This document shows, piece by piece, positions 15,205 through 25,029 of a stretch of DNA of 64,000 nt. Source of the DNA: Paracoccus indicus (GTDB lineage Bacteria; Pseudomonadota; Alphaproteobacteria; Rhodobacterales; Rhodobacteraceae); assembly GCF_003056335.1 (NCBI RefSeq), contig NZ_PYWA01000008.1, positions 1 through 64,000 on the forward strand, given 5' to 3'. A program made the translations under genes and the position numbers. The notes beneath the pieces were generated by a model. It had not been told where the DNA came from. It was given only the letters and a program-made list of their open reading frames with translations, and made no database searches. The first letter of the stretch is position 1. Every line of letters begins with the position of its first letter.

Positions 15205-18200
15205 TCAGCTGGCCAGCAACGCTGCGTTCCCCCCGGCCGCCGTGGTGTCGACGCAAAGATGCCGTTCATGGCAGACGTGCGCACGGTCCGGCATGGCGGT
15301 GATCAGCGCCACGATGGGCCCGTTGCGCTTGGCCAGGGTCAGGGCGTGATCGCGACCACGTGCCTCGTCCCCCCACCACAGGACCGCAGCCAGGTCATCC
15401 ATGCCCGTCAGTGCCTCGGCATCCCCGGTGATTGCGATGCCACCCAAGGCCTCGACCGCGGCGACCTGGTTGCGGATGTCCTGATCGTCCGGGCCAAGGC
15501 ACAGGACCGGTCCGCGCGGCACCAGGGTCAGGCGGTTCAATTCGCCCGTGGGCCCGGGCATCAGCTGATCCGACGGGACGACCGACATGTTCGTCATCTT
15601 GCCCGGCACGGCAGGGGCGAAGAAGCGCGGCAGATACAAAGGTCCGCCCGCCTTCGGGCCGGTCCCCGACAGACCCTCGCCACCGAAGGGTTGGCTGCCA
15701 ACCGTGGCACCCACCTGGTTGCGGTTCACATAGACGTTGCCGACATGGATCTTGGCGGTGACCTGTTCGACCCGGCTGTCGATACGGGTATGCAGGCCGA
15801 AGGTCAGACCATAGCCGCACGCGTTGATCGTCTGCACCACCTTGTCCAGATCGCGCGCCTTGTAGGTGGCGACATGCAGGACGGGGCCGAAGATCTCTCG
15901 GTCCATCTGCTCGATGCCGTCGACGCGGATCAGGGTGGGGGCCACGAAATGGCCATCGGCGGGGGTCTGCAGGCGGTGCAGCACGCGGTCGCGGTGGGCC
16001 TCTACATAGGCGTCGATCTGGTCGCGCGCATCCTGATCGATGACCGGCCCGACATCGGTCGACAGATCCCAAGGGTCGCCGACCCGCAACAGATCCATCG
16101 CGCCCTGGATCATGCGGATGATCTGCGGGGCAACGTCTTCCTGCACATAAAGACACCGCAGCGCGGAACAGCGCTGTCCTGCCGAGCGGAAGCTTGACGC
16201 GATGATGTCGCGCACGGCCTGTTCGGGCAGGGCGCTGCTGTCGACGATCATGGCGTTCAGACCGCCGGTTTCCGCGACCAACGGCGTGCCGGGGGCCATA
16301 TGGGTGGCCATGCTGTCGGCGATCAGCTGTGCGGTCTCGGTCGATCCGGTGAAGACGACGCCTGCGACGTCGGCGCTGCGGGTCAGGGCCGCGCCGACCG
16401 AGCCGCCGTCGCCCGGCAGCAGCTGCAGCGCCGATTGCGGCACACCCGCCTTCAGCAAAAGGCGCGTGGCATGGGCCGCCACAAGCGAGGTCTGCTCGGC
16501 CGGTTTCGCCACCACGGCGTTCCCCGCCATCAGCGCCGCCGCGATCTGGCCGGTGAAGATCGCCAAGGGGAAGTTCCACGGGCTGATCGCCACGATGGTG
16601 CCGCGAGGGGCGTCCTTACGACCCTCGCCCTGCTGTGCATAATAGCGCAGGAAATCGACCGCCTCGCGCAGTTCGGCCACGGCGTCGTTCAGCGTCTTGC
16701 CGGCCTCGCGGGCCAGCAGGCCGAAGAAGGGACCGAATTCGGCCTCATAGAGATCGGCGGCGCGGCGCAGCACTGCGGCCCGCTGGTCCGCGGTGGCATC
16801 CCAAGGGCGGGCATCGGCCAGCGCACGGGCGACGGTATCGCCGTCGGCCATGGTGATCTGCGCGATGACCTGACCCGTGGCGGGGTTCACGACCGGCTGC
16901 GCCTCGCCCGTGGGCGGGCTGACGGTCAGCGGACCGGCATCGGCAATCGCGCCGTCACGCGCGACTTCGATCCGGTCCAGCACATCGCGGGCATTCAGAT
17001 CGAAGCCCTGCGAGTTGACCCGACCCGCGCCATAGATGGCTTCGGGTGCGACCAGCGATGCGGGCGGGGTCTCGGTCTTGACCGCCTCGAAGGGGTCGCG
17101 GGCGACCTCCTCGGGGGTCACGTCCTCATCGACGATCTGGTTCACGAAGCTGCTGTTCGCGCCGTTTTCCAGCAGGCGCCGCACCAGATAGGCCAACAGG
17201 TCGTGATGCGCCCCCACCGGCGCATAGATGCGGCAGGCCGTGCCGTGATCGCGCAGGACGATGTCATGCAGCCGTTCGCCCATGCCGTGCAGGCGCTGGA
17301 ATTCGAACTGATGCCCCTTGGCCATGTCCAGAACGGCCGCGACCGAATGGGCGTTATGCGTGGCAAACTGTGGATAGATGCGGTCGTTCATCCCCAAGAG
17401 CTTGCGTGCCAGCGCGATATAGCTGACGTCGGTTGCCGATTTGGTGGTGAACAGCGGGAAGCCGTCAAAGCCCTCGACCTGCGCGCGCTTGATCTCGGTG
17501 TCCCAATAGGCGCCCTTGACCAAACGCACCATGATGCGGCGGTCCAGCTGGGTCGCCTGCGCGTAGAGCCAATCGATGGCGGCACCGGCACGCTTGCCAT
17601 AGGCCTGCACCACCACGCCGAAACCATCCCATCCCGCCAGCGAGGGATCTGCCAGAACTGCGCGGATCACCTGCAGCGACAGGGTCAGACGGTCCTGTTC
17701 CTCGGCGTCGATGTTCAGACCCATGTCGGCGGCCTTGGCACGCTGCGCCAGATCCAGCACCACGGGCACCAGTTCCGCCATGACGCGATCCGTCTGCGCA
17801 ACCTCGTAGCGCGGATGCAGCGCCGAGAGCTTGATCGAGATGCCGGGGTTCTTGCGCACCGACCCCTTGTTGCAGGCACCGGCAATGGCCTCGATCGCCT
17901 TGCGGTATTCACCTGCATAGCGGTCGGCATCGGCCTGCGTCATCGCGGCCTCGCCCAGCATGTCGTAGCTGTAGGAATAGCCCTTCTTTTCCTGCCCCTT
18001 CGCGCGGGACAAAGCGTCCGAAATCGTCTGTCCCAGGACGAACTGGCGGCCCATCTCGCGCATGGCGCGGGTGACGGCGGTGCGGATGACAGGCTCGCCC
18101 ACGCGGCGGATGGCACCGCGCAGCGTGCCCGCCAGCCCCGGCTGGTCGTCATCCAGAACCTTGCCCGTGAGCATCAGCGCCCAGGTCGAGGCATTCACCA

Positions 18201-18540
18201 TGCTGGATGAGGATTCGCCGAGGTGACGCCCCCAATCCGAGGGCGCGATCTTGTCCTCGATCAGCGCGTCGATGGTGGCGCGGTCGGGCACGCGCAGCAT
18301 CGCCTCGGCAAGGCACATCAGGGCGACACCTTCCTGCGTGGACAGCCCGTATTCCGCCAGCATCAGCTCCATCATCGTCGGCTCGGATTCCTTGCGGATC
18401 CGGGCGACCAGCTTGGCCGCATCTTCGCTGATCCGCTGGCGGTCCGCCGCGGAAAGCGCCGCTGTCGCGGTCAACTGGTCCAGCAGCGGCGCATCCGGCT
18501 GGAACTTGGCAGAGGAATCAAATGCGGACAGATCGATCAT
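15205..18540 (-). CDS. putA: Bifunctional proline dehydrogenase / glutamate-semialdehyde dehydrogenase PutA
   Basis: A 1111-residue enzyme that oxidises proline to glutamate. The first half (about 120-440) is the FAD proline dehydrogenase barrel, with S-I-K-L-S-A-L-H-P-R-Y, N-I-D-A-E-E-Q-D-R and L-V-K-G-A-Y-W-D-T-E-I. The second (about 530-1000) is the NAD-dependent aldehyde dehydrogenase, with I-S-P-W-N-F-P-L-A-I-F, F-T-G-S-T-E-T-A, E-T-G-G-L-N-A-M and the catalytic-Cys region S-A-G-Q-R-C-S-A-L near residue 790. There is no N-terminal ribbon-helix-helix, so this PutA is not its own repressor; regulation falls to the divergent Lrp-type gene. The substrate channels between the two active sites. 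Confidence 0.96.
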   Translation of the reverse strand: MIDLSAFDSSAKFQPDAPLLDQLTATAALSAADRQRISEDAAKLVARIRKESEPTMMELMLAEYGLSTQEGVALMCLAEAMLRVPDRATIDALIEDKIAPSDWGRHLGESSSSMVNASTWALMLTGKVLDDDQPGLAGTLRGAIRRVGEPVIRTAVTRAMREMGRQFVLGQTISDALSRAKGQEKKGYSYSYDMLGEAAMTQADADRYAGEYRKAIEAIAGACNKGSVRKNPGISIKLSALHPRYEVAQTDRVMAELVPVVLDLAQRAKAADMGLNIDAEEQDRLTLSLQVIRAVLADPSLAGWDGFGVVVQAYGKRAGAAIDWLYAQATQLDRRIMVRLVKGAYWDTEIKRAQVEGFDGFPLFTTKSATDVSYIALARKLLGMNDRIYPQFATHNAHSVAAVLDMAKGHQFEFQRLHGMGERLHDIVLRDHGTACRIYAPVGAHHDLLAYLVRRLLENGANSSFVNQIVDEDVTPEEVARDPFEAVKTETPPASLVAPEAIYGAGRVNSQGFDLNARDVLDRIEVARDGAIADAGPLTVSPPTGEAQPVVNPATGQVIAQITMADGDTVARALADARPWDATADQRAAVLRRAADLYEAEFGPFFGLLAREAGKTLNDAVAELREAVDFLRYYAQQGEGRKDAPRGTIVAISPWNFPLAIFTGQIAAALMAGNAVVAKPAEQTSLVAAHATRLLLKAGVPQSALQLLPGDGGSVGAALTRSADVAGVVFTGSTETAQLIADSMATHMAPGTPLVAETGGLNAMIVDSSALPEQAVRDIIASSFRSAGQRCSALRCLYVQEDVAPQIIRMIQGAMDLLRVGDPWDLSTDVGPVIDQDARDQIDAYVEAHRDRVLHRLQTPADGHFVAPTLIRVDGIEQMDREIFGPVLHVATYKARDLDKVVQTINACGYGLTFGLHTRIDSRVEQVTAKIHVGNVYVNRNQVGATVGSQPFGGEGLSGTGPKAGGPLYLPRFFAPAVPGKMTNMSVVPSDQLMPGPTGELNRLTLVPRGPVLCLGPDDQDIRNQVAAVEALGGIAITGDAEALTGMDDLAAVLWWGDEARGRDHALTLAKRNGPIVALITAMPDRAHVCHERHLCVDTTAAGGNAALLAS

Positions 18541-18582
18541 GGCGGCCCCCTTGGCGTTTCACGCATGATACAGGGTCACGTC

Positions 18583-18597
18583 TGGACTATGTGTCCA
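18583..18597. promoter_or_regulatory. Candidate PutR site in the putA-putR divergent region
   Basis: TGGAC-TATGT-GTCCA, five-base inverted arms around a five-base A+T-rich centre, 42 bases from the putA start and 53 from the putR start. Lrp/AsnC regulators bind 13-15-base dyads of this shape. Size and position are the only evidence. Confidence 0.4.
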
Positions 18598-18650
18598 AAG
18601 ATGGCGTAAATTGTGGGTACTCAGACCAAAATGAACCAGGATCAAAGCCG

Positions 18651-19115
18651 TTGACCGAACTTCTGGACGCCACGAATCGCCGCATACTTGAGGCGCTGAC
18701 CGAAGATGCACGCATTCCCATGACGGAACTGGCGCGCAAGGTCGGGCTGTCCAAGACCCCCGTCGCCCTGCGCGTCCGCCAGCTTGAGGATGCCGGGCTG
18801 ATCACCGGGTATCGCGCGATCCTGTCACCGCTGAAGCTGGGCCTGACCCATGTGACCTATATTGAGGTCCGCGTCACCGACACCCGCCAGAAGGCGCTGG
18901 AGGCGTTCAATGCCGCCGTCCGCGCCGTCCCTGAGGTCGAGGAGTGCTACATGATCGCAGGCGGCTTCGATTACCTGCTGAAGGTGCGGTCGCGCGACAT
19001 GGCGCATTACCGCCAGATCATGGCCGAGAGCATCTCGTCGCTGCCCCATGTCCATGCCACATCCAGCCATGTGGCGATGGAGGCCGTGATCGAGCAGGGG
19101 GCGATCACCTTCTAG
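18651..19115 (+). CDS. putR: Lrp/AsnC-family activator of proline catabolism
   Basis: A 154-residue regulator with an N-terminal helix-turn-helix (L-L-D-A-T-N-R-R-I-L-E-A-L...M-T-E-L-A-R-K-V-G-L-S-K-T-P-V-A-L-R-V-R-Q-L-E) and a C-terminal RAM domain (Y-I-E-V-R-V-T-D...V-E-E-C-Y-M-I-A-G-G-F-D-Y-L-L-K-V). Divergence from putA matches PutR in Rhodobacter and Agrobacterium, where it activates putA in response to proline. The start is a TTG at 18651 with AGGA about ten bases upstream; no good in-frame ATG exists nearby, and a nearby ATG is out of frame and soon stops. Confidence 0.88.
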   Translation: MTELLDATNRRILEALTEDARIPMTELARKVGLSKTPVALRVRQLEDAGLITGYRAILSPLKLGLTHVTYIEVRVTDTRQKALEAFNAAVRAVPEVEECYMIAGGFDYLLKVRSRDMAHYRQIMAESISSLPHVHATSSHVAMEAVIEQGAITF

Positions 19116-21013
19116 CCGAACTGGTCCAGCCGGTGCGGGTTCAACCGGCGCAGGTCGCCGCGCCGCAGCGTGACGCCGTGGCGGTCGAAGAAATCGAGGA
19201 TCTCGATGGCGACCTTGCGGCCGTTCTGCACCCGGTCGCGGAAATCGGCGGCGGTGAACCAACCGTCGGACGATGCCGCCGAAACATCGCGCAGGATGGC
19301 GACCATTTCGGATGTGGTGCTGCGGGCGAAGAAATGGTCATGCGCGATCTGATCGGTCCGGCCCAGCTTCTGCGTAAGCTTCAGCACGCGACGCACTTCT
19401 TTTTCATCGACGCCGAAGTCGGTGGCGAAATCGCGCACGCGGGGCGGGCGAAAGCGGATCGGGCCATCAAGCGAGGGCGCGATGCGATCCCAGAGCGCCT
19501 GATCCTGATCTGTCAGCCGCACCTCATGCCCGGGTAGGCGGATGAAGGCGCCGTCCAGCACGATGCGGCCCGCCTGCGCCTCGGCATGCAGCAGCGCCAG
19601 ATAGGCGTCCTTGGTCAATCGCGGCGTCAGGGCCAAACGCAGCTTTTCCCGTCCCAGCCCCGATAGATCGGGGTTTTCGGCGTGAAATTGCGATAGCTGT
19701 CCCTGCATGCCATCCTGCAGAGATTGCAGATGGTCGGCCGAAAGCGCCATCGGACCGATGGCCCGCCCGCCCGCGTCATGCAAAGCCTGACGCGTCGCGG
19801 CATCGGTCAGCCCACGATCGCGCGTGAAGACCGCCAGTTCGACCGGCGCGACGGCCAGCATCGCCCGCAGCGCTAGGCCGGGGGTGGGATGTCGGGCGGC
19901 CTCGATCAACGCAAGGCGTTCGGGCGTCCGCCGTTTCCTGGCCGGGGCCCGCAGGTCGAGGAAATGCCCGCCGCCGATGGTGCGCACCGCAGAGACATCG
20001 CGCAGGATGAAGCGGTCGCCGATCCCCGCCGCCATGGGCCGGTCCAGCACGATCTGCACCGGCCCCTGCGTTCCGGGCTGGATCGGATCGCCAAGCGGCA
20101 CGATCCGCGCGCCAAGTTCCGCCGCATGGCTGTGCAGCCGCGCGGGGAACCAGGTGCCGATGGGTGCCGGCTCGGACGGCAGGACGGCGAGGGTCGCATC
20201 GATCCGCATCGTGGGGGCGTGCAGGGCAGGGGCCATGACCACATCGCCACGGTGGATCGCCTCTTTCGACACCTGATCGCCCGCCAGGTTCAGGGCGCAG
20301 CGCTGACCGGCCAGCCCTTCGCTCGCCACGCGGTTCTGCGCATGGATGCCGCGCACCCTTGCCGCCAATCCCGAGGGGCCGACAATCACCTGATCGCCGA
20401 TCGCGACGCGCCCCGCGATCACTGTGCCGGTCACGACCGTCCCCGCCCCCGAAAGGGTAAAGCTGCGGTCGACCGTCATTCGTAGGGGACCGTCGGCGTG
20501 TCGCGCGGCGGTCTCGACCTCGGCCCGCGACAGGGCGTCGCGCAGTTCGGGGATACCCTCGCCCGTCAGCGAGGAGACCATCATCACCGGCGCATCCCGC
20601 AGCTCCGATGCCGCCGTCAGATCGCGAAGCTGTTCGACCACGGCGTCGCGCCGCCCTTGATCGGCCAGATCGCATTTCGTGACGACCACTAGCCCGCGTT
20701 GCATGCCAAGCAGGTTCAGGATCGCCATATGCTCGCGCGTCTGCGGCATCACGCCATCGTCGGCGGCGACGACCAGCAAGGCCATGTCGATACCGCCCGC
20801 GCCTGCCAGCATGGTGTGGATCAACCGTTCATGCCCCGGCACATCGACGAAACCGGTGATCCGCCCCGACCCCAGATCGGCATAGGCGAATCCCAGGTCG
20901 ATGGTAATGCCGCGGGCCTTCTCCTCGGCCAGGCGGTCGGCATCAGTGCCGGTCAGCGCCTTGACCAAGGCGGTCTTGCCGTGGTCGATATGTCCCGCCG
21001 TGCCGACGATCAT
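19112..21013 (-). CDS. selB: Selenocysteine-specific elongation factor SelB
   Basis: A 633-residue GTPase that carries Sec-tRNA to the ribosome at UGA codons followed by a SECIS hairpin. G1 is G-H-I-D-H-G-K-T at 7-14, G3 D-V-P-G-H-E, and G4 T-K-C-D-L. EF-Tu-like domains II and III follow to about residue 340. The C-terminal part contains the winged helices that bind SECIS RNA (the last about [20 protein letters not shown]). It overlaps selA by four bases and is the last gene of the fdo-sel operon; its end overlaps putR by four bases in convergent orientation. Confidence 0.96.
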   Translation of the reverse strand: MIVGTAGHIDHGKTALVKALTGTDADRLAEEKARGITIDLGFAYADLGSGRITGFVDVPGHERLIHTMLAGAGGIDMALLVVAADDGVMPQTREHMAILNLLGMQRGLVVVTKCDLADQGRRDAVVEQLRDLTAASELRDAPVMMVSSLTGEGIPELRDALSRAEVETAARHADGPLRMTVDRSFTLSGAGTVVTGTVIAGRVAIGDQVIVGPSGLAARVRGIHAQNRVASEGLAGQRCALNLAGDQVSKEAIHRGDVVMAPALHAPTMRIDATLAVLPSEPAPIGTWFPARLHSHAAELGARIVPLGDPIQPGTQGPVQIVLDRPMAAGIGDRFILRDVSAVRTIGGGHFLDLRAPARKRRTPERLALIEAARHPTPGLALRAMLAVAPVELAVFTRDRGLTDAATRQALHDAGGRAIGPMALSADHLQSLQDGMQGQLSQFHAENPDLSGLGREKLRLALTPRLTKDAYLALLHAEAQAGRIVLDGAFIRLPGHEVRLTDQDQALWDRIAPSLDGPIRFRPPRVRDFATDFGVDEKEVRRVLKLTQKLGRTDQIAHDHFFARSTTSEMVAILRDVSAASSDGWFTAADFRDRVQNGRKVAIEILDFFDRHGVTLRRGDLRRLNPHRLDQFG

Positions 21014-22389
21014 AGGTCGGACAGCGCCCGCATCAGTGCATCGTCGTCGCCAAGACAGCGCAGATCAAAAATTAGCGCACCGTCGCGGATATGTCCGATC
21101 ACCGGGCGGGGCAGGGCGCGCAGCATGGCGGCCAGCCGGTCGGGCGCATCGCCACCTGCACCCGTCAGCCGCAAACCGGCCGAGGGGATGGTATCGGTTG
21201 GCAAGGCCCCCGACCCGATCTGGCTGGCGCAATCGGTGACGGCGGCGGCGAAACCATGCGGTGCCAGCAGCGCCTGCACCTGCGGGGCAAGCCGCGCCGC
21301 CTGCGCCGCGATCTGATCGTAGGGACGCGACAGCATCCGCAGCACCGGCATCCGCGCGGTCAGCCGGTCGGGGTCGCGATAGAGCCGCAGCGTCGCCTGA
21401 AGCGCGGCAATGCGGATCTTGTCCAGACGCAGGGCGCGCTTCAGCGGATTCCTGTTGATCCGCGCGATCAGGTCCCGCCGCCCGACGATGAAGCCTGCCT
21501 GCGGCCCGCCGAGCAGCTTGTCGCCCGAAAAGGTAATCAGGTCCGCGCCCTCGGCCACGGCCTCGGCGACGGTGGGTTCGCGGCGCAGCCCGTAATGCGA
21601 CAGATCGACCAGCGATCCGGCGCCAAGGTCGTTCATCACCACGACCCCCGCTTCGCGTCCGATCCGCGCCAGTTCGGTCGCGCCCACCTCGGCAGTGAAC
21701 CCCTCGATCCGATAGTTCGAGGTATGCACCTTGAGGATCAGCGCCGTCGCATCGGTGATCGCCTCGCGATAGTCGCGGGGATGGGTGCGGTTTGTCGTCC
21801 CGACCTCGACCAGGCGGGTCCCGGCGCGGGACATGATGTCGGGCATGCGGAAGGCGCCGCCGATCTCGATCAGCTCGCCGCGCGAGACGATCGAGTCGCG
21901 CCCCTGTCCGAAGGTGTTCAGCGCGATCAGCACGGCGGCAGCATTGTTGTTGACGACGGTCGCATCCTCGGCGCCCGTCAGCTCGCAAAGAATGTCGCGC
22001 AGGTGATCGTCGCGCTGCCCGCGCCCGCCCGTGGTAAGGTCGAACTCCAGCGCCAGCGGCGAGGCCATGGCATCGGTCGCGGCCGTGATCGCCTCATCGG
22101 ACAGGATCGCGCGGCCAAGGTTGGTGTGCAGCACCGTCCCCGTCAGGTTCAGGATCGGGCGCAGGTCCGTCTGCGCCATCCCCGCCAGATCCGCCGCCAG
22201 CAGATGCGGCAGCCGCGCGGCCTGCACCGCGCCATCCGCGCCATCCCTGATCGCGGCCCGCGCGGTGTCCAGCGCGGCCCGCGCGGTTGCGGTCACCAGC
22301 TGGCGACCATGCGTGTGGATCAGCTGCGCAACGCTGTCCGTCTGCAGCAGCTGATCGACCGAGGGGAGGGCACGAAAGCCGTTCATCAA
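21010..22389 (-). CDS. selA: L-seryl-tRNA(Sec) selenium transferase SelA
   Basis: A 459-residue PLP enzyme that converts Ser-tRNA-Sec to Sec-tRNA-Sec using selenophosphate. The N-terminal [10 protein letters not shown] segment, [16 protein letters not shown] and the PLP-lysine motif [13 protein letters not shown] are all diagnostic. It overlaps fdhE upstream and selB downstream by four bases each, so its translation is coupled to both. Selenophosphate must come from a selD outside this window. Confidence 0.96.
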   Translation of the reverse strand: MMNGFRALPSVDQLLQTDSVAQLIHTHGRQLVTATARAALDTARAAIRDGADGAVQAARLPHLLAADLAGMAQTDLRPILNLTGTVLHTNLGRAILSDEAITAATDAMASPLALEFDLTTGGRGQRDDHLRDILCELTGAEDATVVNNNAAAVLIALNTFGQGRDSIVSRGELIEIGGAFRMPDIMSRAGTRLVEVGTTNRTHPRDYREAITDATALILKVHTSNYRIEGFTAEVGATELARIGREAGVVVMNDLGAGSLVDLSHYGLRREPTVAEAVAEGADLITFSGDKLLGGPQAGFIVGRRDLIARINRNPLKRALRLDKIRIAALQATLRLYRDPDRLTARMPVLRMLSRPYDQIAAQAARLAPQVQALLAPHGFAAAVTDCASQIGSGALPTDTIPSAGLRLTGAGGDAPDRLAAMLRALPRPVIGHIRDGALIFDLRCLGDDDALMRALSDL

Positions 22390-23300
22390 TAGCCGATCAG
22401 GAAGGGATTGAAGCCGCCACGCGTCTTGTCGGTGTCCTTCATCATCAGGTCCAACCCAAGGCTGGCGACATCATCGGCAATGGGTTCCAGGCTGTGGTTC
22501 TTGTTCTGATACAGGACCTTGACCCAGTGATCGCATTCCGAGCAGACTTCGGCGCGGACGGTGGCCTCGATGGTCTCGACGCTGCGATAGCTGATGCCCT
22601 TGGTGGACCCGCAGCACAGGCAGGTCAGGCGGACCTCGTTCCACTGCGTCGTGCAGCAGGAACAGGCGGCATAACGCGCACCGTCCAGCGCCCCGATGCC
22701 GACCACGCTGGAGGTCGCCGGACGACCTCCGCAGGACGGGCAGACGCCGGTGCGGATCGGCACCAACTGATCGGCGGGCAGCGTCGCCGCAATGCGCGAC
22801 AGATGCAGCTGGACGGCAGCGGCGACGAACAGATGGGCCGCCGCGCTGTCGTCGGGAATACGGTCGGCGAGCACGTTTTCCAGCAGCCAGTGGCGGTCGG
22901 CCAAGGGGGCCGCCTTGACGGCCTGAAGGGCGATGCGGGCGGGTTCGGGCATCTCGATCTCGGCGGCCAGGTCAAGCAGGCGGTCCAGCGTCGCGTACAG
23001 CGTCGCATCGGTCGCCAGGTCGGCGCGGTCGATCGGGGGCATGCGGTTGGCGCGGGCAGTCTGGATGACATCGGCGGGCAGCGCCTCGACGGCGGGCAGT
23101 TCCGCCGCCAGCCGCGCCTGAACCGCCGTCAGCGCCCCCAGAAACCGCAGATAGGGGGCGACGTTACCCCCGTGGTCGGCCAGAAAGCCGAACCGCTCGG
23201 CCCGGGTCGCGAACAGCTTCGCGGGGTCCGGCAAAAAGGCAAGCGGCGCCTTGGGGACGCCGCCGATGGCCGATGGATCGGGTTGGATCACAGTGTTCAT
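22386..23300 (-). CDS. fdhE: Formate dehydrogenase accessory protein FdhE
   Basis: A 304-residue cytoplasmic chaperone for Tat-dependent respiratory formate dehydrogenases. The C-terminal half carries the rubredoxin-like iron-binding cysteines typical of FdhE: C-P-S-C-G-G, C-S-C-C, C-L-C-C-G and C-S-E-C. The chosen ATG at 23300 (M-N-T-V-I-Q-P-D) has GGAGA upstream; a much longer frame upstream is a shadow of fdoI. It overlaps selA by four bases, and its position between the fdo and sel genes fits maturation of the neighbouring selenoenzyme. Confidence 0.93.
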   Translation of the reverse strand: MNTVIQPDPSAIGGVPKAPLAFLPDPAKLFATRAERFGFLADHGGNVAPYLRFLGALTAVQARLAAELPAVEALPADVIQTARANRMPPIDRADLATDATLYATLDRLLDLAAEIEMPEPARIALQAVKAAPLADRHWLLENVLADRIPDDSAAAHLFVAAAVQLHLSRIAATLPADQLVPIRTGVCPSCGGRPATSSVVGIGALDGARYAACSCCTTQWNEVRLTCLCCGSTKGISYRSVETIEATVRAEVCSECDHWVKVLYQNKNHSLEPIADDVASLGLDLMMKDTDKTRGGFNPFLIGY

Positions 23301-23353
23301 TGTCTTCTCCGGGCCGACCGGCCACAGGGGGTCGGCGATGAAGCCTCGGCAGA

Positions 23354-24043
23354 TTACTCTGCCGGGCCTTTTGTGTCGCGGCTGGCGATCTCGCGCAACC
23401 ATTTCCGGTGGTGACGCCACGCCCAGCCACCGGTGACGGTGCCGCGGGTCATGGCGCGCAGGGTGCCACGGGTCCAGACCGCCGCATAGACATGCAGGAT
23501 GAAGACCAGCAGGATCGCCACGGCTGCCAGGGCATGCAGAAGAACCGCGATGCGGCGCAGGGGAACCGGCACGTAATGGGCGAAGAACTGCTGCCAGATC
23601 ATCACGCCGGTGACGATCAACAGCAGGATCAGCCCGGTCATCGCCCAGAAGACGAACTTCTGCCCGGCATTGTACTTGCCAAGCTCTGGCAGCTTGTCCT
23701 CGTTCCCCTTGACCACGTCGCCGATGCGGGTGGTCCAGGTGACATCCTCGGGCTTGGGCATGTTCAGGCGCCACAACTGCACGAACATCAAGAGGAAGCT
23801 GAAGAACAGCACCACCCCCATGATCGGATGCAGCCAGCGTGTGATCTGACCGCCGCCGAACAGCCCCGTCAGGAAATAGAGCGACGGGTGGAACAGCGCC
23901 AGCCCCGAGATCGCCAGCAGGATCAGCGTCGCCGCCGTGATCCAGTGGTTGATGCGGGTGAACCCCCGGTAACGGCTGACCGTCACCGGGGCCTTGCTGT
24001 CGATATGATCGCCGCGTTCGGAATAATAGGGACGTGGCGCCAT
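23354..24043 (-). CDS. fdoI: Formate dehydrogenase cytochrome b556 (gamma) subunit
   Basis: A 229-residue inner-membrane di-haem cytochrome b that takes electrons from the iron-sulfur subunit to the quinone pool. Four hydrophobic helices are visible, with histidine-bearing segments I-N-H-W-I-T-A-A, L-H-P-I-M-G-V-V-L and L-H-A-L-A-A-V-A...L-H-V-Y-A-A. The start overlaps the fdoH stop by one base (TGATG). Confidence 0.94.
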   Translation of the reverse strand: MAPRPYYSERGDHIDSKAPVTVSRYRGFTRINHWITAATLILLAISGLALFHPSLYFLTGLFGGGQITRWLHPIMGVVLFFSFLLMFVQLWRLNMPKPEDVTWTTRIGDVVKGNEDKLPELGKYNAGQKFVFWAMTGLILLLIVTGVMIWQQFFAHYVPVPLRRIAVLLHALAAVAILLVFILHVYAAVWTRGTLRAMTRGTVTGGWAWRHHRKWLREIASRDTKGPAE

Positions 24044-25029
24044 CAGACATGACCTCCGTTTTCGGGATCGCGACGTTCGACCACCAAGGTTTCGGCGGCG
24101 TCATCGTCATGTTCGTCGGGGCGGTTGCCGCGGCTGAACAGCCCGTGCAGGGTCGCACCAAGGGCGGCAAGCCCCACGACCGCCAGACCGGCGGTCTTGG
24201 TGACACCCTTCCAGCCTTCCACCAGCGGAGAGATCCGCGGGTTTTCCGGAAGGTTGTTGTAGATGCCCGGCTTGTCGGCATGGTGCAGCACATACATCAC
24301 ATGCGTGCCACCGACACCCGCAGGATCATAGAGCCCGGCGTTATCGTAGCCGCGCGACTTCAGATCCTCGATCCGGGTTTCGGCATGGGCCTTCATGTCT
24401 TCCTTGGTGCCGAAGACGATGGCCTGGGTCGGACATGCCTTGGCACAGGCCGGGCCCTGGCCCACGGCGACGCGGTCCGAACACAGGGTGCACTTGTAGC
24501 TCTTGTGATCGACCTGGCTGATCCGCGGGATGTTGAACGGGCAGCCGGTGACGCAATAGCCGCAGCCGATGCAGTTGTCGTGGATGAAATCGACGATGCC
24601 GTTGGAATATTGCACGATCGCGCCGGGGGCCGGGCATGCCTTTAGGCAGCCCGGGTCTTCGCAATGCATGCAACCGTCCTTGCGGATCAGCCATTCCAGA
24701 TCGTCGGTCTCGGGGTTCTCCCATTCGCTGAAGCGCATCAGGGTGAACATGTTCGGGGTCAGATCGTGGGGGTTTTCATAGACCCCCACGTTCTCCTCGA
24801 TCTCGGGCTTGGTATCGTTCCACTCGATGCAGGCGGATTGGCAGGCCTTGCAGCCGATGCATTTGGACACATCGATCAGCTTGGCCAGCTTCTCCAGCTG
24901 ACGGGTGGGTTGCGGCACGTCCTTGGTCGCCGAGATCCGGACGATGTCGGACGTATCGAAATACGCCTTCATCGGCTGGACGGGCGGGTTCGAGACCGCT
25001 GTGGTCGGTCCGGTGGCTGTATCCTTCAT
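24043..25029 (-). CDS. fdoH: Formate dehydrogenase iron-sulfur (beta) subunit
   Basis: A 328-residue subunit carrying four [4Fe-4S] clusters between the catalytic and membrane subunits. Cysteine motifs in order: [37 protein letters not shown] and C-T-L-C-S-D-R...A-C-A-K-A-C-P. A C-terminal hydrophobic helix (about 275-300, [14 protein letters not shown]) anchors it on the periplasmic side. It overlaps fdoG by four bases. Confidence 0.95.
   Translation of the reverse strand: MKDTATGPTTAVSNPPVQPMKAYFDTSDIVRISATKDVPQPTRQLEKLAKLIDVSKCIGCKACQSACIEWNDTKPEIEENVGVYENPHDLTPNMFTLMRFSEWENPETDDLEWLIRKDGCMHCEDPGCLKACPAPGAIVQYSNGIVDFIHDNCIGCGYCVTGCPFNIPRISQVDHKSYKCTLCSDRVAVGQGPACAKACPTQAIVFGTKEDMKAHAETRIEDLKSRGYDNAGLYDPAGVGGTHVMYVLHHADKPGIYNNLPENPRISPLVEGWKGVTKTAGLAVVGLAALGATLHGLFSRGNRPDEHDDDAAETLVVERRDPENGGHV

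Noticed and set aside
23301..24293. Extended N-terminus joining fdhE to an upstream open frame of 635 codons
   Set aside because: The added 331 residues overlap fdoI in another frame and resemble no domain; the ATG at 23300 gives normal FdhE length.
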